Source: Leptodactylus fallax (taxonomy: Eukaryota > Chordata > Amphibia > Anura > Leptodactylidae). Taken from it: 64,000 nt of DNA. Positions within the stretch are counted from its first letter, which is position 1; the number at the start of each line of letters is the position of its first letter. The notes under the pieces are model-generated. The model was given only the letters and a program-made list of their open reading frames with translations. It made no database searches and was not told the DNA's origin. Positions 21,810-33,721 of this stretch are shown piece after piece. The DNA lies in the NCBI GenBank assembly GCA_947044405.1, contig CAMRHE010000115.1, positions 2,666,001 to 2,730,000 of the forward strand, read 5' to 3'. The translations under genes were made by a program, and so were the position numbers.

Positions 21810-22401
21810 GGCAGGGTTCACACTACCGTTGATGTCCGTTCTGATAGTGTCCGTTACAAAAAAACAAAAAAAAACGGACACCTATCATAACAGACATTAT
21901 GGGACACTAACTGATGTTAAAGTGTCCGTTTTTTTAACTGATCCAATTAATGGATTAGTTAAAAAAAACGGACACATTAGCATCAGTTAGTGTCTGTTTT
22001 TTAACACTGTCCGTTTTTTTTTTTTTATGCTTTCTGAGCATTTGCAGAAAAAAAACGGACATAAAATAACGGACAATAACTGATGGCTATCAGTTACTGT
22101 CCCTTATAAGTCCGTTACCCATAGACTTCAATGTTAAAAAAAATAACAGACACTTGCTGTCCGTCAAGAATCCGTTATTTCAAACGGACAAAAAAGGCCT
22201 GCATGTAGGATTTTTTGTCCGCGAAAAAAAAAAACGGACTTCTGACGGATTGTGTGTAAACGGACACAATAGAAAAACCCATTGAAATGAATGGAAATTT
22301 TAAAGGATTTCTGACGGTTCAGCTAGTGTCCGATGCTAAAATCTTGTAACGGACAATAGCAACGGACACTGACAGTCACCAACGGTAGTGTGAACGCCCT
22401 C
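21810..22401. mobile_element. PIF/Harbinger-like foldback MITE, ACGGACA-rich family (copy 2, best preserved)
   Basis: TTA then GGCAGGGTTCACACTACCG; the right end is CGGTAGTGTGAACGCCCTC then TTA, giving a 3-bp TTA duplication. The 592-bp interior repeats the ACGGACA / TGTCCGT word many times on both strands and folds on itself. Non-coding. Confidence 0.75.
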
Positions 22402-22607
22402 TTATGTATCTATTCACTGAGATGTTGCAAACTGTGTTAGATACAAAGTATATTGTGAAATTGCATAACTTTTCCACTTGTACACATTCCATAAACACAG
22501 TCTGGTAACTGCGACTCTAGTACTTGCTCGATCATTACATCAGGTTATAGAATGCGACATGTGACAATTATACAATATTAACTAACCCTAATCTAAGTTT
22601 GTAGATA

Positions 22608-23632
22608 TTAACCACTTCCGTACCGGGCCAATTTGTGGTCCAGGACCAGAAACATTTTTGGGTATTTTGTATGTGCGGTTTTGGAGGGCTGTTACATTTT
22701 TAGCATTTGGGTTATTCATCTAATTTCTGCGTCTTTTTTCGGTGACACACAGGGCTTTATTTTTATGTTGTTTTTATTTCTGCATGTGTTTTTAATTTTT
22801 TTTTTTATATCCGGGAAAATATAAACAAAAGAGAATGGAAAATGTGTCTTTTTTCACTTTTCTTTTCTTTTTTTAATTTAATAACACAAAGTGCTACTAA
22901 AAAACTTTATAAAATAGTTTTTACTCTCCGTTACGGTAATTTTTATTTTGTATGGTGTCGTCAGGGGTGGAGCTAGAACCTGTAATAAGAGTGTTTTATT
23001 GGCAAATTATTTCATTTATTTACTTTTAATTATTTTATTTAACTTTTTAAATTTTTTTTAAAATTTTCATATATATATATATATATGTGTATATATATAT
23101 ATATATATATCTATATATATAGATATATATAGATATATATATATATTTTTTTTATTATTATTTTTTTTTTTTACATTGTTGTCATAATAGACCTTTGGGG
23201 ACATCTGATCACTGTTTTTTTTGTTGGGGAGGCTGATTTCCCCTGTAACTGGGGCTGGTACATTTAGCCCCAGTTGCAGGAGGAATACAGCCTCCTGCAC
23301 GTTACTATAGAGCTGATCCGGGTCCTGTAGGACCCAGCAGTTCTAACAGACTCTGATCGCAGTGAATCACGTGACCGCCGGGTCAGATGGAAGTCGCATC
23401 ATGGCGGCGCCCATAGCGCTGTATACAGTTCTCATTGAATGCTGTATACACAGCGAACGGGAAGGTAATAAACCTTCCCTGCCTTCTCTTTGGGAGCTCC
23501 GGCTGAAGTTACAGCCGGCTCCCGATTTCGTGCAGCTGCTGAAAACTGCTTGGACGTACCGGTACGTCCTTGCAGAACAAGGAAGCCACTATCCGGACGT
23601 AAAAACCCAATGGGCGGTCCAGAAGTGGTTAA
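22608..23632. mobile_element. TTAA-flanked DNA element, about 1 kb, non-coding
   Basis: Left terminus TTAACCACTTCCGTACCGGG; right terminus GGGCGGTCCAGAAGTGGTTAA. The inverted ends carry TTAA, as in Kolobok or piggyBac insertions. The middle holds an A/T-rich part with a TA microsatellite and, near the right end, a palindrome GGACGTACCGGTACGTCC. No transposase frame is intact. Other copies: 13,717-13,812, 26,396-26,662 and, inverted, 55,167-55,912. Confidence 0.7.
23073..23148. repeat. TA-rich microsatellite
   Basis: Alternating TA with interspersed GTGTATATA and AGATATATA units inside the 22.6-23.6 kb element. Confidence 0.9.
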
Positions 23633-23679
23633 ACATAAGTAAACGTCTATTTATTTATTTCATAAATCAATAGTGCAGG

Positions 23680-24560
23680 AGAATGGAATAAACTTTGCAA
23701 TACAAGTGCGTGTCAATAAACTAAAATATCTTTGAAAAGTGAATTTATTTCCATAATTCTATTCAAAAAGTTCTCTCTTATATTTTCTAGATTCCTGGCC
23801 CACAGAGTGATCTATTGCCAGTGTTTATTTCTGTGAATGTTGAAGATTATGGTTTACATCTAATGAAAACTCCAAAGTTACAGTCTTGTGCTATATTCAC
23901 ACTAGCGTTCAGTTTTCTGTCCTTCAGGTCTGCATGGAGAACTCAAAGACATAAACCCAGTCCACTTAAAAAGTGGTTACATGCCATAACCCGTGGACCC
24001 CATAGACTATAATTTTAAGCGGAATCTGCAGCAGAGTCTTGTACAGGGACTCCAACGCAGATGTGAATTTATCCTTAGAAAATTAGAATATTATGTAAGA
24101 CCAATTAAAAATATTTTCAGTACAGAAATGCTGGCCTACTGAAAAGTCTACAGTATATACACTCAGTTCTTGGTCGAGGCTCCTTTTGCATGAATGACTG
24201 CATCAGCGCAACGTGGCATGGAGATGATCGGCCTGTGGCTCTGCTGGGAGGTTATGGAAGCCCAGGTTGCTGTGATGGTGGCCTTCAGCTTGTCTGCATG
24301 GTTGGGTTTGGTGTCTCTCACCTTCCTCTTGAATCCATCTGTTATCTTTCACTTATGTCTCGCATACGCCTTTCTGGCTCTGTAAACAGTTCTACCTTTA
24401 ACACCATCACCAATATGGGCAGGCGTCCTGCGGTCATATAGCTCTACTGAGCACTGACTGGCTTCACAGTGATGACCTATAGCCTGCCCATAACTCATGA
24501 GAGCAGAGTTGTATATTGCGTCAGAAAGCAACAGGATGGATTCCCATAAGATGAGAAAAT
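23680..24560. mobile_element. DNA-transposon-derived fragment, interrupted by a MITE
   Basis: The blocks GCGTGTCAATAAACTAAAAT, ATTATGGTTTACATCTAATG, AAAATTAGAATATTATGTAA and TTGGTCGAGGCTCCTTTTGC, ATGGAAGCCCAGGTTGCTGT belong to an element I recognise as multi-copy in fish and frog genomes. I cannot name its superfamily. A MITE (23,891-24,074) splits it between the CTCCAAAGTTACAGTC and AAAATTAGAATATT blocks. Confidence 0.5.
23891..24074. mobile_element. PIF/Harbinger-like MITE, TTCACACTAG family (nested)
   Basis: CTATATTCACACTAGCGTTC at the left; ACGCAGATGTGAATTTATCC then TTA at the right. The interior matches 14,858-15,080 and 6,257-6,471 (AAGTGG, CCATAGACTATAAT, AGCGGAATCTGCAGCAGAGT). Inserted into the 23.7-24.5 kb element. 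Confidence 0.6.
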
Positions 24561-24670
24561 TGTCTTAAACACATAGTACATGTGGTGCATAGTATGTATG
24601 GTAGTTTATTGGCACTCTGGTGCATTTCACTTACTAAGTCTTCCCCAATGTGTTGGACATCACCCGTTTA

Positions 24671-24809
24671 GGCTGCATGCACACAACCTAGTGTACAATG
24701 TTTGGTTCCTTTCCAATACTTCCCTTTCCATTCCAATAATTCTGAATGGAACCTGCCCTAAAAATAATGGAACAGAACATTGGAACACACGAGTCGTGTG
24801 CATGAAGCC
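24671..24809. mobile_element. Small foldback MITE, GGCTGCATGCACAC family
   Basis: TTA then GGCTGCATGCACACAACC; the right end is GTCGTGTGCATGAAGCC then TAA. 139 bp with complementary arms. A GTCGTGTGCATGAGGC piece of the same family occurs near 60,890. Confidence 0.6.
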
Positions 24810-25360
24810 TAAACTTGATAACTGTAGCTTGCAACTTCATCTTCTAATGATATATAATAGTAACCTGGGGGTTACAGTAGGGTAAATATCAGGGATAAAA
24901 GAGCTTATTGTAATAAATATAGGCGCTGTGTTATTGTCGATTCAAGTCTCATTATCTCTCTGTATGGATTAATACAGTATTAATGATCTATACATAATAT
25001 TTAGACAGCGTATAATGTAGAGGTCGCACAGCTGAGGACAACTGGAGGAAGATGATCCGCTGTGTCTAGGAGGCCATGCCATAGTTATTGATATCTCTGC
25101 TAAATGAAAACCCATTGACCTCATTTAGAGCTTCCACAATTAGCTGGGAGACCCTGTCCTTGAAACCATGTGATTTATGACAGACGTAAACTAGGAGAAC
25201 ACACAGCACCAATGTAACTTGTACTGGAAGGCTGCGTGCCTTATTTATCACATCATTTCTATAGGTCTCAATTTTGCAGTTGCATAAATGTTGTATAAGT
25301 ACAAATACTTGCATAAATGGCTTTTTCTCATAACAATTTAATGCCTATAACCAATTCTAA

Positions 25361-25720
25361 AACAACTTTTCATAAATGAATAGTACAGGCCAATATAAGA
25401 AAGTATGTAATATATCTTATTTATTAGTTAGTTTTTACATAGAAGTCTATGGAGAGGGCAGGAGGGAGAAGCTGTTGGAAAAGACACACAGATTGCTGCT
25501 GCTACACTTTGCTAAACTGCAGAGGCAATAAATCAATTAACAGCCCCCCTCTCCATAGACTTCTATGTGTGACCTGGATAGAGAGGCAATTATATGTAAA
25601 TAAACAGTCTGAATGAGAATCCTGATAAGTGAAGAAGGAAACTTTATTTTTTCTTTCTAAGCTATATTACAAAGTTTATTGTATTCAAATGTATTTTTCA
25701 TTTATGAAAAGTGGCTTTAC
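25361..25720. mobile_element. Foldback element, CATAGAAGTCTATGGAGAG family
   Basis: ACAACTTTTCATAAATGAA at the left and TTCATTTATGAAAAGTGG at the right are inverted. Inside, ACATAGAAGTCTATGGAGAG pairs with CTCTCCATAGACTTCTATGT. A related copy is at 28.17-28.54 kb. Confidence 0.65.
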
Positions 25721-26109
25721 AATTAAAGGTACATTTTAAAGTGGACCTCTAAACTTTCACTTTATTTAGGTTTGTTCATGGATGTCTGTAGCTATTTGAG
25801 GTCTTCATGATGCTGTTCTTTTATTTGGAGGTATTATTTGGGCACAGTAGATGGGATTATATCATACTTTGTTGCACTAGACTGAGGCGAATCATGTTTC
25901 ATGTTTTTCTATTTCATTTTTATTATTTTGACCCAGTTTCTGTTTCTTGCTTAAGGCACATCTTACATGTCTTTCCGTGAAATACTGACTCTCCTTGGGA
26001 GCGGCCACTTTATACAGTCTGTAATGTAGTTTTTTTCCTTGTCTGCGTATTAAAAAAACGCAGTGTTAATAACATGCTCCAATTTCTTAAGATGGCATCT
26101 TTAGTAATG

Positions 26110-26395
26110 TTAATAAAGGGGTTCTCCAACAACAATGTAAAGTAACAAAATGCATAATACTTACTTTACGGAACCCCTGCTGCTCCCTATACGCTATACG
26201 GACTATACACCGTACATCTACATGTTAATCCTTAACAGTTTAAACTGAAGTTAAGGTATAAGTATGGGTTATGTGGTTGCATGATGTCACAGCTATCTGG
26301 TGGAGAGATGTAGCACCTCTCTGATACACTGGTGTTCGCTATTCACACTTGGATGTTTTGATGACTCCTAGTAAACACAGCAAAAGTGAGAATGT
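26110..26395. mobile_element. Possible left part of a T2-like MITE
   Basis: TTAATAAAGGGGTTCTCCAAC and the following 'ataatacttactttacggaacccctgctgctcc' style interior suggest a T2-like element. No right end defined. Confidence 0.35.
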
Positions 26396-26662
26396 AACCA
26401 CTTCATGATCCAGCCATTTTCCCCAGGTCAAGAATGGACTCCTTTTCGTGTCTTTTGGTAAATGCAGTTGTGGAAGTGATAGCATTTTTTTTTTTCAGTT
26501 GAGTTATTCAAATATTTTTTGTGTCTTTTTTGTCAGTAATGCATAGGGCTTTATTTTTATGTGATTTTTTTATTTTTTTTTTTTTTTAATACCCAGGAGA
26601 ATGTAAAAAAAAAAGTGAATGTCTTTTTCACATTTTTTTCAGTTTTTGCTACAAAAATATTT
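26396..26662. mobile_element. Fragment of the TTAACCACTTC element family
   Basis: GTAACCACTTCATGATCCAG, then TAATGCATAGGGCTTTATTTTT and ACCCAGGAGAATGT, parallel the left 250 bp of the 22,608 element. Confidence 0.55.
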
Positions 26663-26665
26663 TTT

Positions 26666-27510
26666 AAAGAAGACCTTTCACCACCACAACCAACTCTTTG
26701 CATCCTTCAATAGGTGCTACTTAACCGATTCTTGCACAGCTGGATTCTATTCTCTGACCCCCCACCATCCCTGAGCAATCAGTGCTATTAGTTTCAACAT
26801 CCATTGTGATAATTATTGTCAGGTGGGCGGGTCTGCACTGGAGTAGACATGTTCTCCATGAGAACCAGGCTAGTTTTGGTCTGGAGGACATGAACACTTT
26901 TTCTGGTGATCATAACTTTTACCTAAGTGTGCATCAAAAGGAAATATGGTCAGACAGCCCTGGGGGTCCTTCATTGGGCCCTGGATTTTCTGGCTGTACT
27001 AGGTATGACCTCTGATTGCATTATAGGAATTCCCTATGACACAACAGGGTTCCTACCTGTGACTTATCCTTTCTATGCCACAGCCAGCATTGAGTGCAGC
27101 ATTCAAAGGATTAAGCAGCAGAGATCAGAGGTTTCTCTCGCCTCTGCTATTAGATAGGGCTGGGTGCGACGGGGTGTATTACAACTATTGCCCTGCTTCT
27201 GATCACACAGGCACTTGTCGCATGATTAGCACAACCAATATTCTCATCTTGATGCAGCTACTACATATTTCTCATGGATCGTCAGCCAGTTAAACTCTTA
27301 CGGACACTGCTATTTTGGGCCTTGAAGAACAGTATTTTTTTTTTGTTTTTTTTTTTCATCACAAACCATGAATTCTTAGTTTTTCCATTAATGTTCCGTG
27401 GTCGTTGCGGACTGCATTATATTTTAATGCTACTCTGAGGCTCATATAATGTTTTGGAAAACTTGTTTTTTGCTGGGGAATAGCAAATCCAGTATTGATG
27501 TTTGGTAACT
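26666..27510. mobile_element. Left part of a CCTTTCACCACC element, then unassigned DNA
   Basis: AAGAAGACCTTTCACCACCA and CAACTCTTTGCATCCTTCAA match the element at 39,501-40,482. The remainder to 27,510 is not assigned. Confidence 0.45.
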
Positions 27511-27516
27511 GCTTTA

Positions 27517-27793
27517 GGCTAAGGCCCCACATAGAGGGCCGCAGCAAGAAAGTGCTGTGGGAAAAACCGTGGTGGCACGGACAGAAAGTCCGCAGAGGTT
27601 TCCTTTGTGGACTTTCTGCTTCCATTTATACATATAGGGAATTTGCCGGCGTTTCTGTAGGTATAATTGACATGCTGCGATTTCCAAAACCATAACGGCT
27701 TTGGAAATCGCAGCGTATATGCTGAGCGTATTTTCCCGCAGTGTGTGGATGAGATTCGCTAGACTCATGTTTACGCCACGTGGGGTCCCTGCC
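27517..27793. mobile_element. PIF/Harbinger-like MITE, GGCCCCAC family (copy 3, complete)
   Basis: TTA then GGCTAAGGCCCCACATAG; the right end CCACGTGGGGTCCCTGCC is followed by TTA. 277 bp with an exact 3-bp flank duplication. The interior palindromes GAAAGTCCGCAGAGG / CCTTTGTGGACTTTC and TTTGGAAATCGCAGC are shared with the other copies. Confidence 0.78.
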
Positions 27794-28169
27794 TTACAGT
27801 GTTTGGCAAGTGATATAAATGACACGTTAACTTAATTCTGTGTCAATATGATACCAAATTTATATATTTTTGTTTTACTACTTTTGTAATCAATAAAAAC
27901 ACTTCTTAGTGAGACAAGCTGCAGTTTTTATTGGTAGCATTTTGGGGATGTATAGGATTTATTTATTTTTTTTTAGTTGGGTAAGGGTCGTTACAGTTAT
28001 GGCAATATAAATTATCTGTATTTTTTATAGCAAAATATATATATTTTTTTACTTTGTATTTTTATTTTTGGACATTTTATCTTCTCCTGCAGACATAGAA
28101 ACACATCAGAATCCTGTGTTTGTATCCCAGGGGACCACAGTGGCTTGACAGAGGGAGTCCCTTCTTTTT

Positions 28170-28540
28170 GTACCTTATAAACAGTTTTGCATAAAAAATA
28201 GTACATCTGAATATAAGAAACTTTGTAATATATTTTATTAAAGAAATATGTTTTCTTCCCCATTTTTTAAGTAGAGTTTCTTTCTACATATTAGTCTATG
28301 AAGAGGGGTGGGGGAATAGAAAAGGAAATCAAATAATTGCTGCTTCTACACTCTGCTACTTTGTATGTTTTAACACTGCTAGGTTTGTAGATAAGAGACT
28401 ACTAGTGCACAGAAATAAATCAATTAACTAGCCAGCAGGAGAATCTTACTCCTCCCTTCTCTTATTCATAGAGCTCTATATTGTAAGATATTACCAAGTC
28501 ACCTGAAAAAAAATTCATTTATGAAAAGTTGTTTATGACT
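28170..28540. mobile_element. Foldback element, related to 25.36-25.72 kb
   Basis: TATAAACAGTTTTGCATAAA and AAGAAACTTTGTAATATATT at the left mirror the right end TTCATTTATGAAAAGTTG. The inner part has an AAGAGGGGTGGGGGAATAG stretch opposite CTCCTCCCTTCTC. Confidence 0.5.
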
Positions 28541-28845
28541 GAAGGTACACTTTAAACACTGCAGTAACTATTGACTGTGGTATCTGAGGGATACCACAGT
28601 CTCGGTATTAAAGTATTCTTGATGTAAATGAGAATATTTTCAGAAGAGATCCTGAAAAATATGAGGAATAAAGTATATTAGAAATGGTTCGGCAGGAGGT
28701 CAGCACAGTATTCTTAGATAGTGCTTTCTGGCTCCTTGTGCCACGCTTTAGTGGTCGGGACATACCTGTACTTTCCCATTTGAGCCAATGGCAAGTACGG
28801 GTGCAACCCACCGATTAGCTGGTACATGCAGTTCTCTCTAATTGT

Positions 28846-28897
28846 CAGACTGCACCTGTACTTTCCTTTGCTGCAAATAGCAAAGTACAGGTGCGTT
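28846..28897. repeat. Hairpin with GCACCTGTACTTT arms
   Basis: GCACCTGTACTTT and its reverse complement AAAGTACAGGTGC flank a short loop. A related CCTGTACTTTCCC / GGCAAGTACGGGTG pair lies at 28,757-28,806. Confidence 0.65.
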
Positions 28898-28919
28898 CCG
28901 ACAGTTAATGCACCATGTG

Positions 28920-30720
28920 TTTCTACTTAAGTAAAAACACACTTCAAAGAGTAAAAGCACGCCATGTAAACCCAGCCGAAGAGCACCCTTAACAAAAAAA
29001 TTATTAACTCCTTGTTACGTGTCAATTCTCATAAACATTCATTTGCAGTGCATGCCCACCTTGAGCAGATAGCAGCTGCATCTTGGTTGCAAGACGATTG
29101 CTAAGTGATAAAATTCTTACAGTACAATGTCAATTAGCAAGACACACAATCTTAACAAACCATGCAATGAAGTTCCCAACTTATTTTTTATTGTTGAATG
29201 AACAGAGTAAGAATTTTATCGTTTGTAACATTTTATTTTTCTGTAATGTAACTAGAATTCATAGTTCTTACATACATCTTAAGAATCTACCTAAGTATGT
29301 ATGACCTTTTTTTATTTTTAGAAAAGAAACCAGAATAATAAAAAGTTCTAGGCTCGAGGATGACAATCTTGTTATAAAGTGACATTTATTCCACAGGTGC
29401 TTAGAATTCATGCTGCATGCCAGGGCCACTGTTCAGTGCAGATTCCCTTGGCGTGCATAGGGCTGAGCCGGCTTCAGCCCCTAGCTCTCGATCAGGCACT
29501 AGACCATGAGTTAATCCACGTTTTTTTTTTTTTTCACTTGACTTTCTCTCCTCGCTCTGTTGAACGTATGTGCAGCTGGTCACGTCCCACACTTAACGTC
29601 ATGTCTGCCTTCACTCTATACCCTGCTGCCCAGACCTGAAAATACAGGCAAATTTTTATGTGCGATTTCATTTTAATGTCAGATAAACCCACAACTCCTG
29701 GATATAATGCAGAGTGATGGGATTAGCAGAAAACGCCGAGCTAAATTATTAAGAGATTATGTGAAGAAGCAAATTCTGGTGTATCAAGATATTAAAATTG
29801 TGTCCACATGACGTGTGTAGATAGACTGCGAAGAACTCTCTTGTTTTAGAACACTAGCAAGTTCATGTGATATGTTACTGCATATTCTGACTAGGGAAAG
29901 TAAAATCCCTCTCTACTCTTAAAGGGATTTTCTCATCTTGGACATTTACGGAATATACGCAGGAAATGACTTGATAAATGTATGTCCCATCTCAGGGATC
30001 AGAACCTGACGAGAATAGGTGGCCACATACAGTATGTGTGGCTCTCTCAGTTCACTCCTATGTAAGTCCAGAAAACAGCTAAGTACATGCTCGCAAAGAA
30101 GTGAAAGCCTCACATGTATGATCACCTCTTTATTCACAGACGCCATGAGACATAGTTCCTGACCCTATTTAGGGGAGAGAGCCTGCGTACATGGCATAAA
30201 TGCCTTAGAAGGAAAAGTCCCTCTTCTAAGATACCAGTTTTGTATTCCCCCCCCAAAAAAAAAAATAAAGAGCAATTGTTCTCTGCATTGTGCGTTCTCT
30301 CTCTCTTAGCTTCTCAGTCTACTTTATGTATACCGTGCTTTGCTAGTCTGAGACACCCCACCCCCCCTCTGCTTTTAGCTTGTCTATCCAAGATCAGGGG
30401 GAGGTATTATATGCCAGGGCTCAATAGGCACAAGGATTGAAAGATTTATAGAGAGGCTGCGGCCTCTTCATAAATCAGTCAGATGTCCCTGCGTCAGAAT
30501 GGAAATCTACGCCAGTTAGGAACTCACTGGCATGACTTATAATAAGTCTGTCGGCCCGAGGTGTCCCTGGCCTGCCCCGCTCTGCCCACATCTACACAAT
30601 GAGGAGAGCGAGGGGCGGATTGGAGCTTGTGGTGTGAAGGATCATAATGAACTTTTTATAATTTTATACTTTTATATCTGTTTTATATTTTCATGTCTGC
30701 TTAAGGTGTATTGTGTGTAA
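28920..30720. other. Unassigned intergenic sequence
   Basis: A left end of a T2-like element (CTTAAAGGGATTTTCTCATC) is seen at about 29,918. Otherwise nothing supported. Confidence 0.35.
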
Positions 30721-31140
30721 AAAACATTGTTATCCTTAAAGTTGAATATTAGATGTGGTTGTTTATGCTTGAAATTGAGTGTAATGTAATGTTACACTAC
30801 CAGATAGTGTCTGCATACCAAAGTGAGAATCCTTTGTCCCAAAAAGACTTGCTTGGCTTGCTGCTACAAGACACCTCCCTGAATCACAGCGCAAGACAGG
30901 AGATGGCTGACCATATACGGAACTGCTTATATCTGTTATCTATCTATATTCAAGATATACTACACCAATTAGGATTGAACGTGAGGACTTACGTTGCTAT
31001 GTTAACCCTTTCCTATACTTGCTGCTATATGAACTTATGTTGCCTTAATAAAGTATGTCAGTGCGCCCTTGTATTCGGCTAAGAAAGAGGGTTCATACCA
31101 ACACTCTTTGTCTGGTGTCAATGCCTCGCGGCTAGCACAT
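30720..31140 (+). other. Possible solo LTR or 3' end of a retroelement
   Basis: CCTTAATAAAGTATGTCAGT (a poly-A signal) is followed by GCGCCCTTGTATTCGGC, then ACACTCTTTGTCTGGTGTC. The arrangement resembles the R-U5 part of a retroviral-type LTR. No matching second copy, primer-binding site or coding frame was seen. A plain cellular 3' untranslated region is also possible. Confidence 0.25.
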
Positions 31141-33075
31141 AGCTCATATCAATTAGGACAACGACAGTTACCTGTGGGATCTGGTCAATTGGCCCACAAA
31201 GGGTCATGACCTTATCAGTGGCACATATTTGGTACAAGAAAGGACCTTGCACCATATGTGCGGCACAATATCAACCGTCTACGCCAGAAAACCACTGTAG
31301 AGGGATTGATGAATTTATTTCAATGTGCACAGAGTAGTCTGAGAATCAAGTGACCATTTTACAGAAATGAAGGGGGGCCTGGAAATTGGAGGGACCAGAA
31401 ACATGAAAAAGGAAGGCACCAGGTATATTAACTATATATTATGCATTTATACAGAAAGCAGGGATTAAATCCATAAAGAATCCCATCCATAGAATGGCCC
31501 TATAACCAATGTCAGACTGAGTATCCCTCAGGTGTGTCCAGCTTTGCCAGCTAGAGGATTATTCATTTTAACAGTGCAGTATGTTTTCATTAAAAAGATA
31601 AAGCTACAGAGAATACAGAGCTCCATGGAGGGACCAATGGTGCAAAGCCTAATTCAGATGCTTTGTGTACCTTCTTAGTTATTCATGACTGTCTTTATAG
31701 TTGAGAACATTGTATGTTACTTTTTATCCATGGCCTGTTTGTGTCAGATACAAGGAAACTATCTCTCACTGAGATCAATTGTGTTTCTCTTGTCACTAGG
31801 AATAATCATTTACATAATGATCGCATCTATGGGCTTCCTGCCTCTTAGGTCTATTTGCTTTCTTGTATGCCTGCCCATGGGGATGGAATATAATTGAATG
31901 ATCGCAGACTCTGACAGGAAATCAATGGCCACTTGTAGTGTTCTGGGATGAATCCAGTGGTTGGTATGCTGTACTGTTATATACCCCTCATGGTCGATTC
32001 ACAGATTACAACAGGGAATATGTATCATCATCAATTTTCTATTAGAAGCTTATTATTGATGCTTCCCCTCACATCGGGACATGTTATAAATGGTGCATCC
32101 AGTCTGCTCACAGTGCCAGTAGGGTAGTGGAGAAAAATGTTAGTGCATACCCAACCATTCAAGAGACTGCATAAATGAGTAGTACAGTGTGTTTTATTTA
32201 AGGCCTTTATGTGACTGGTATTCTGCAGTTTTAGCAATGTCCCCTCTTCAGGCTCTATGTCTAAGTTTCAGTTCTCCCTGAGCTGGTAGGTCAAGACTAG
32301 ATGCTATCTACAATACTCATACAGAAAGTATGGGGAATTCTGCTCCCTAAGGGCTCATTCACATACAGGGTTAATCGACCATGTGCTAGCTGTTGTATTG
32401 ATGGCCAGAACACGGCCCCATAGACTCTAACACAACCATTGTTTTAAAGATCCATGTGAATCATACAAGAAGCACTAGAACATGCTATTTCTCGGAATGA
32501 GTGAGTCTATTGAGTATTCTGTGAAATCGGATTACACTCGTGTGCACTAGACCATAAAAAACAGTACTTTTTTTTTTGCTTCCGAGTACAGGGCCCTGCC
32601 GTGTGATTGTAGCCTAACTCTCTTTCTCTCTCTCTTATTCAGAAGCAGCACCATGTAACACATCATATAGTTACTGAACAGTTTTAATATTAAGAAAATA
32701 CTTGGGGTGAGAGAGAAACTTCCTACCCAGCAGTCTTTACCTCAGTCACTCCTCTTTTACTTGCTCAACTTCTGTACACTTCTCCCTTTTCTTTTATCCT
32801 TAGACTTCTATGTAGTCTGATAGCGTTGTGAACAAGAAAAGAGCCTGATAAGAAGAGAAAGTAGTATTTTTCTTACATTGACTTATGCAGAGATTTATGC
32901 AGTGTTTGGAAAAAAAATATAAAAATTCTTGTGTCCTGTTAGTATTGAAGATATTTATAAAAGGAACATTTTGCTAATAACTTTAAATTGGGAACTGCTG
33001 AAAATGTATTCCAATCTTTATAGTGGTTTAGTATGCAGCTGCACTTAAAAGAAATTGTGTAAAATCTACAGTATG
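31141..33075. other. Unassigned intergenic sequence
   Basis: No domain or defined element boundary. Short frames on both strands look like chance. Confidence 0.35.
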
Positions 33076-33079
33076 CTTA

Positions 33080-33429
33080 GGGTATGTTCACACGGAGGAA
33101 TGTGCCGCGGATTTGAGGGCGGATTTGGCCCCTGAATCCGGGGCAGATTCCTCCTGGAATCCGCCTCCCATTGTTTTCAATGGGAGTCAGAGATTGCAGC
33201 AGGACGCGGAAAAAAGCGTCCTGCTCGATCTTGCCGTGGATTCCAAGTCTGATTCAACCACGGAGTCTACAACTCGAGACTTCGTGCTGATCAGGCCCAT
33301 TCACCTGGGCCTAATCAGCAGCGGGATGCTGCGACGGAATGCCAATGCACTGCATCAGCATTCTGTCGCGGCTTGACCGCAGGTTAAAATGCTGGCGGCG
33401 GAAATAAGGAATTCCGTGTGAACATACCC
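33080..33429. mobile_element. PIF/Harbinger-like MITE, GGGTATGTTCACAC family
   Basis: TTA then GGGTATGTTCACACGGAG; right end CCGTGTGAACATACCC then TTA. 350 bp with an exact 3-bp TTA duplication and complementary inner blocks (GCAGGACGCGGAAAAAAGCG / CGTCCTGC; GGCCCATTCACCTGGGCC). A relative lies at 53,815-54,122. Confidence 0.8.
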
Positions 33430-33721
33430 TTACTGCTTAACACAGCTTCCCAAGATAATGTTTTGTTTTTGCTTATTTTGTTTAGATTTTATAATGCTTT
33501 ATTTTCTTAAAGGGTTTTTCTATTTTCACAATATTGATGGCGTTTCATTAGGATTGACCTTCACGTTACGGCCTTCCATATGGTAACCCTCAGCTAAGGA
33601 GCTGAAAACCTGTTGGAGTAGGTTATTTAAAGAGTGACCTTTTCAATGTACGCTAAATGAACTTTACTACAGATCTCCTGAGAGAGGAACTGTTATCAAG
33701 TCTCAAAGACAAAAAAACATA

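Noticed and set aside
23067..23300. Minus-strand frame with KKKNNNKK and YIYIYI stretches
   Set aside because: Translation of a TA microsatellite and T runs.
33113..33376. 87-codon frame in the 33-kb MITE
   Set aside because: It lies entirely inside the palindromic MITE and is a by-product of its GC-richer interior.
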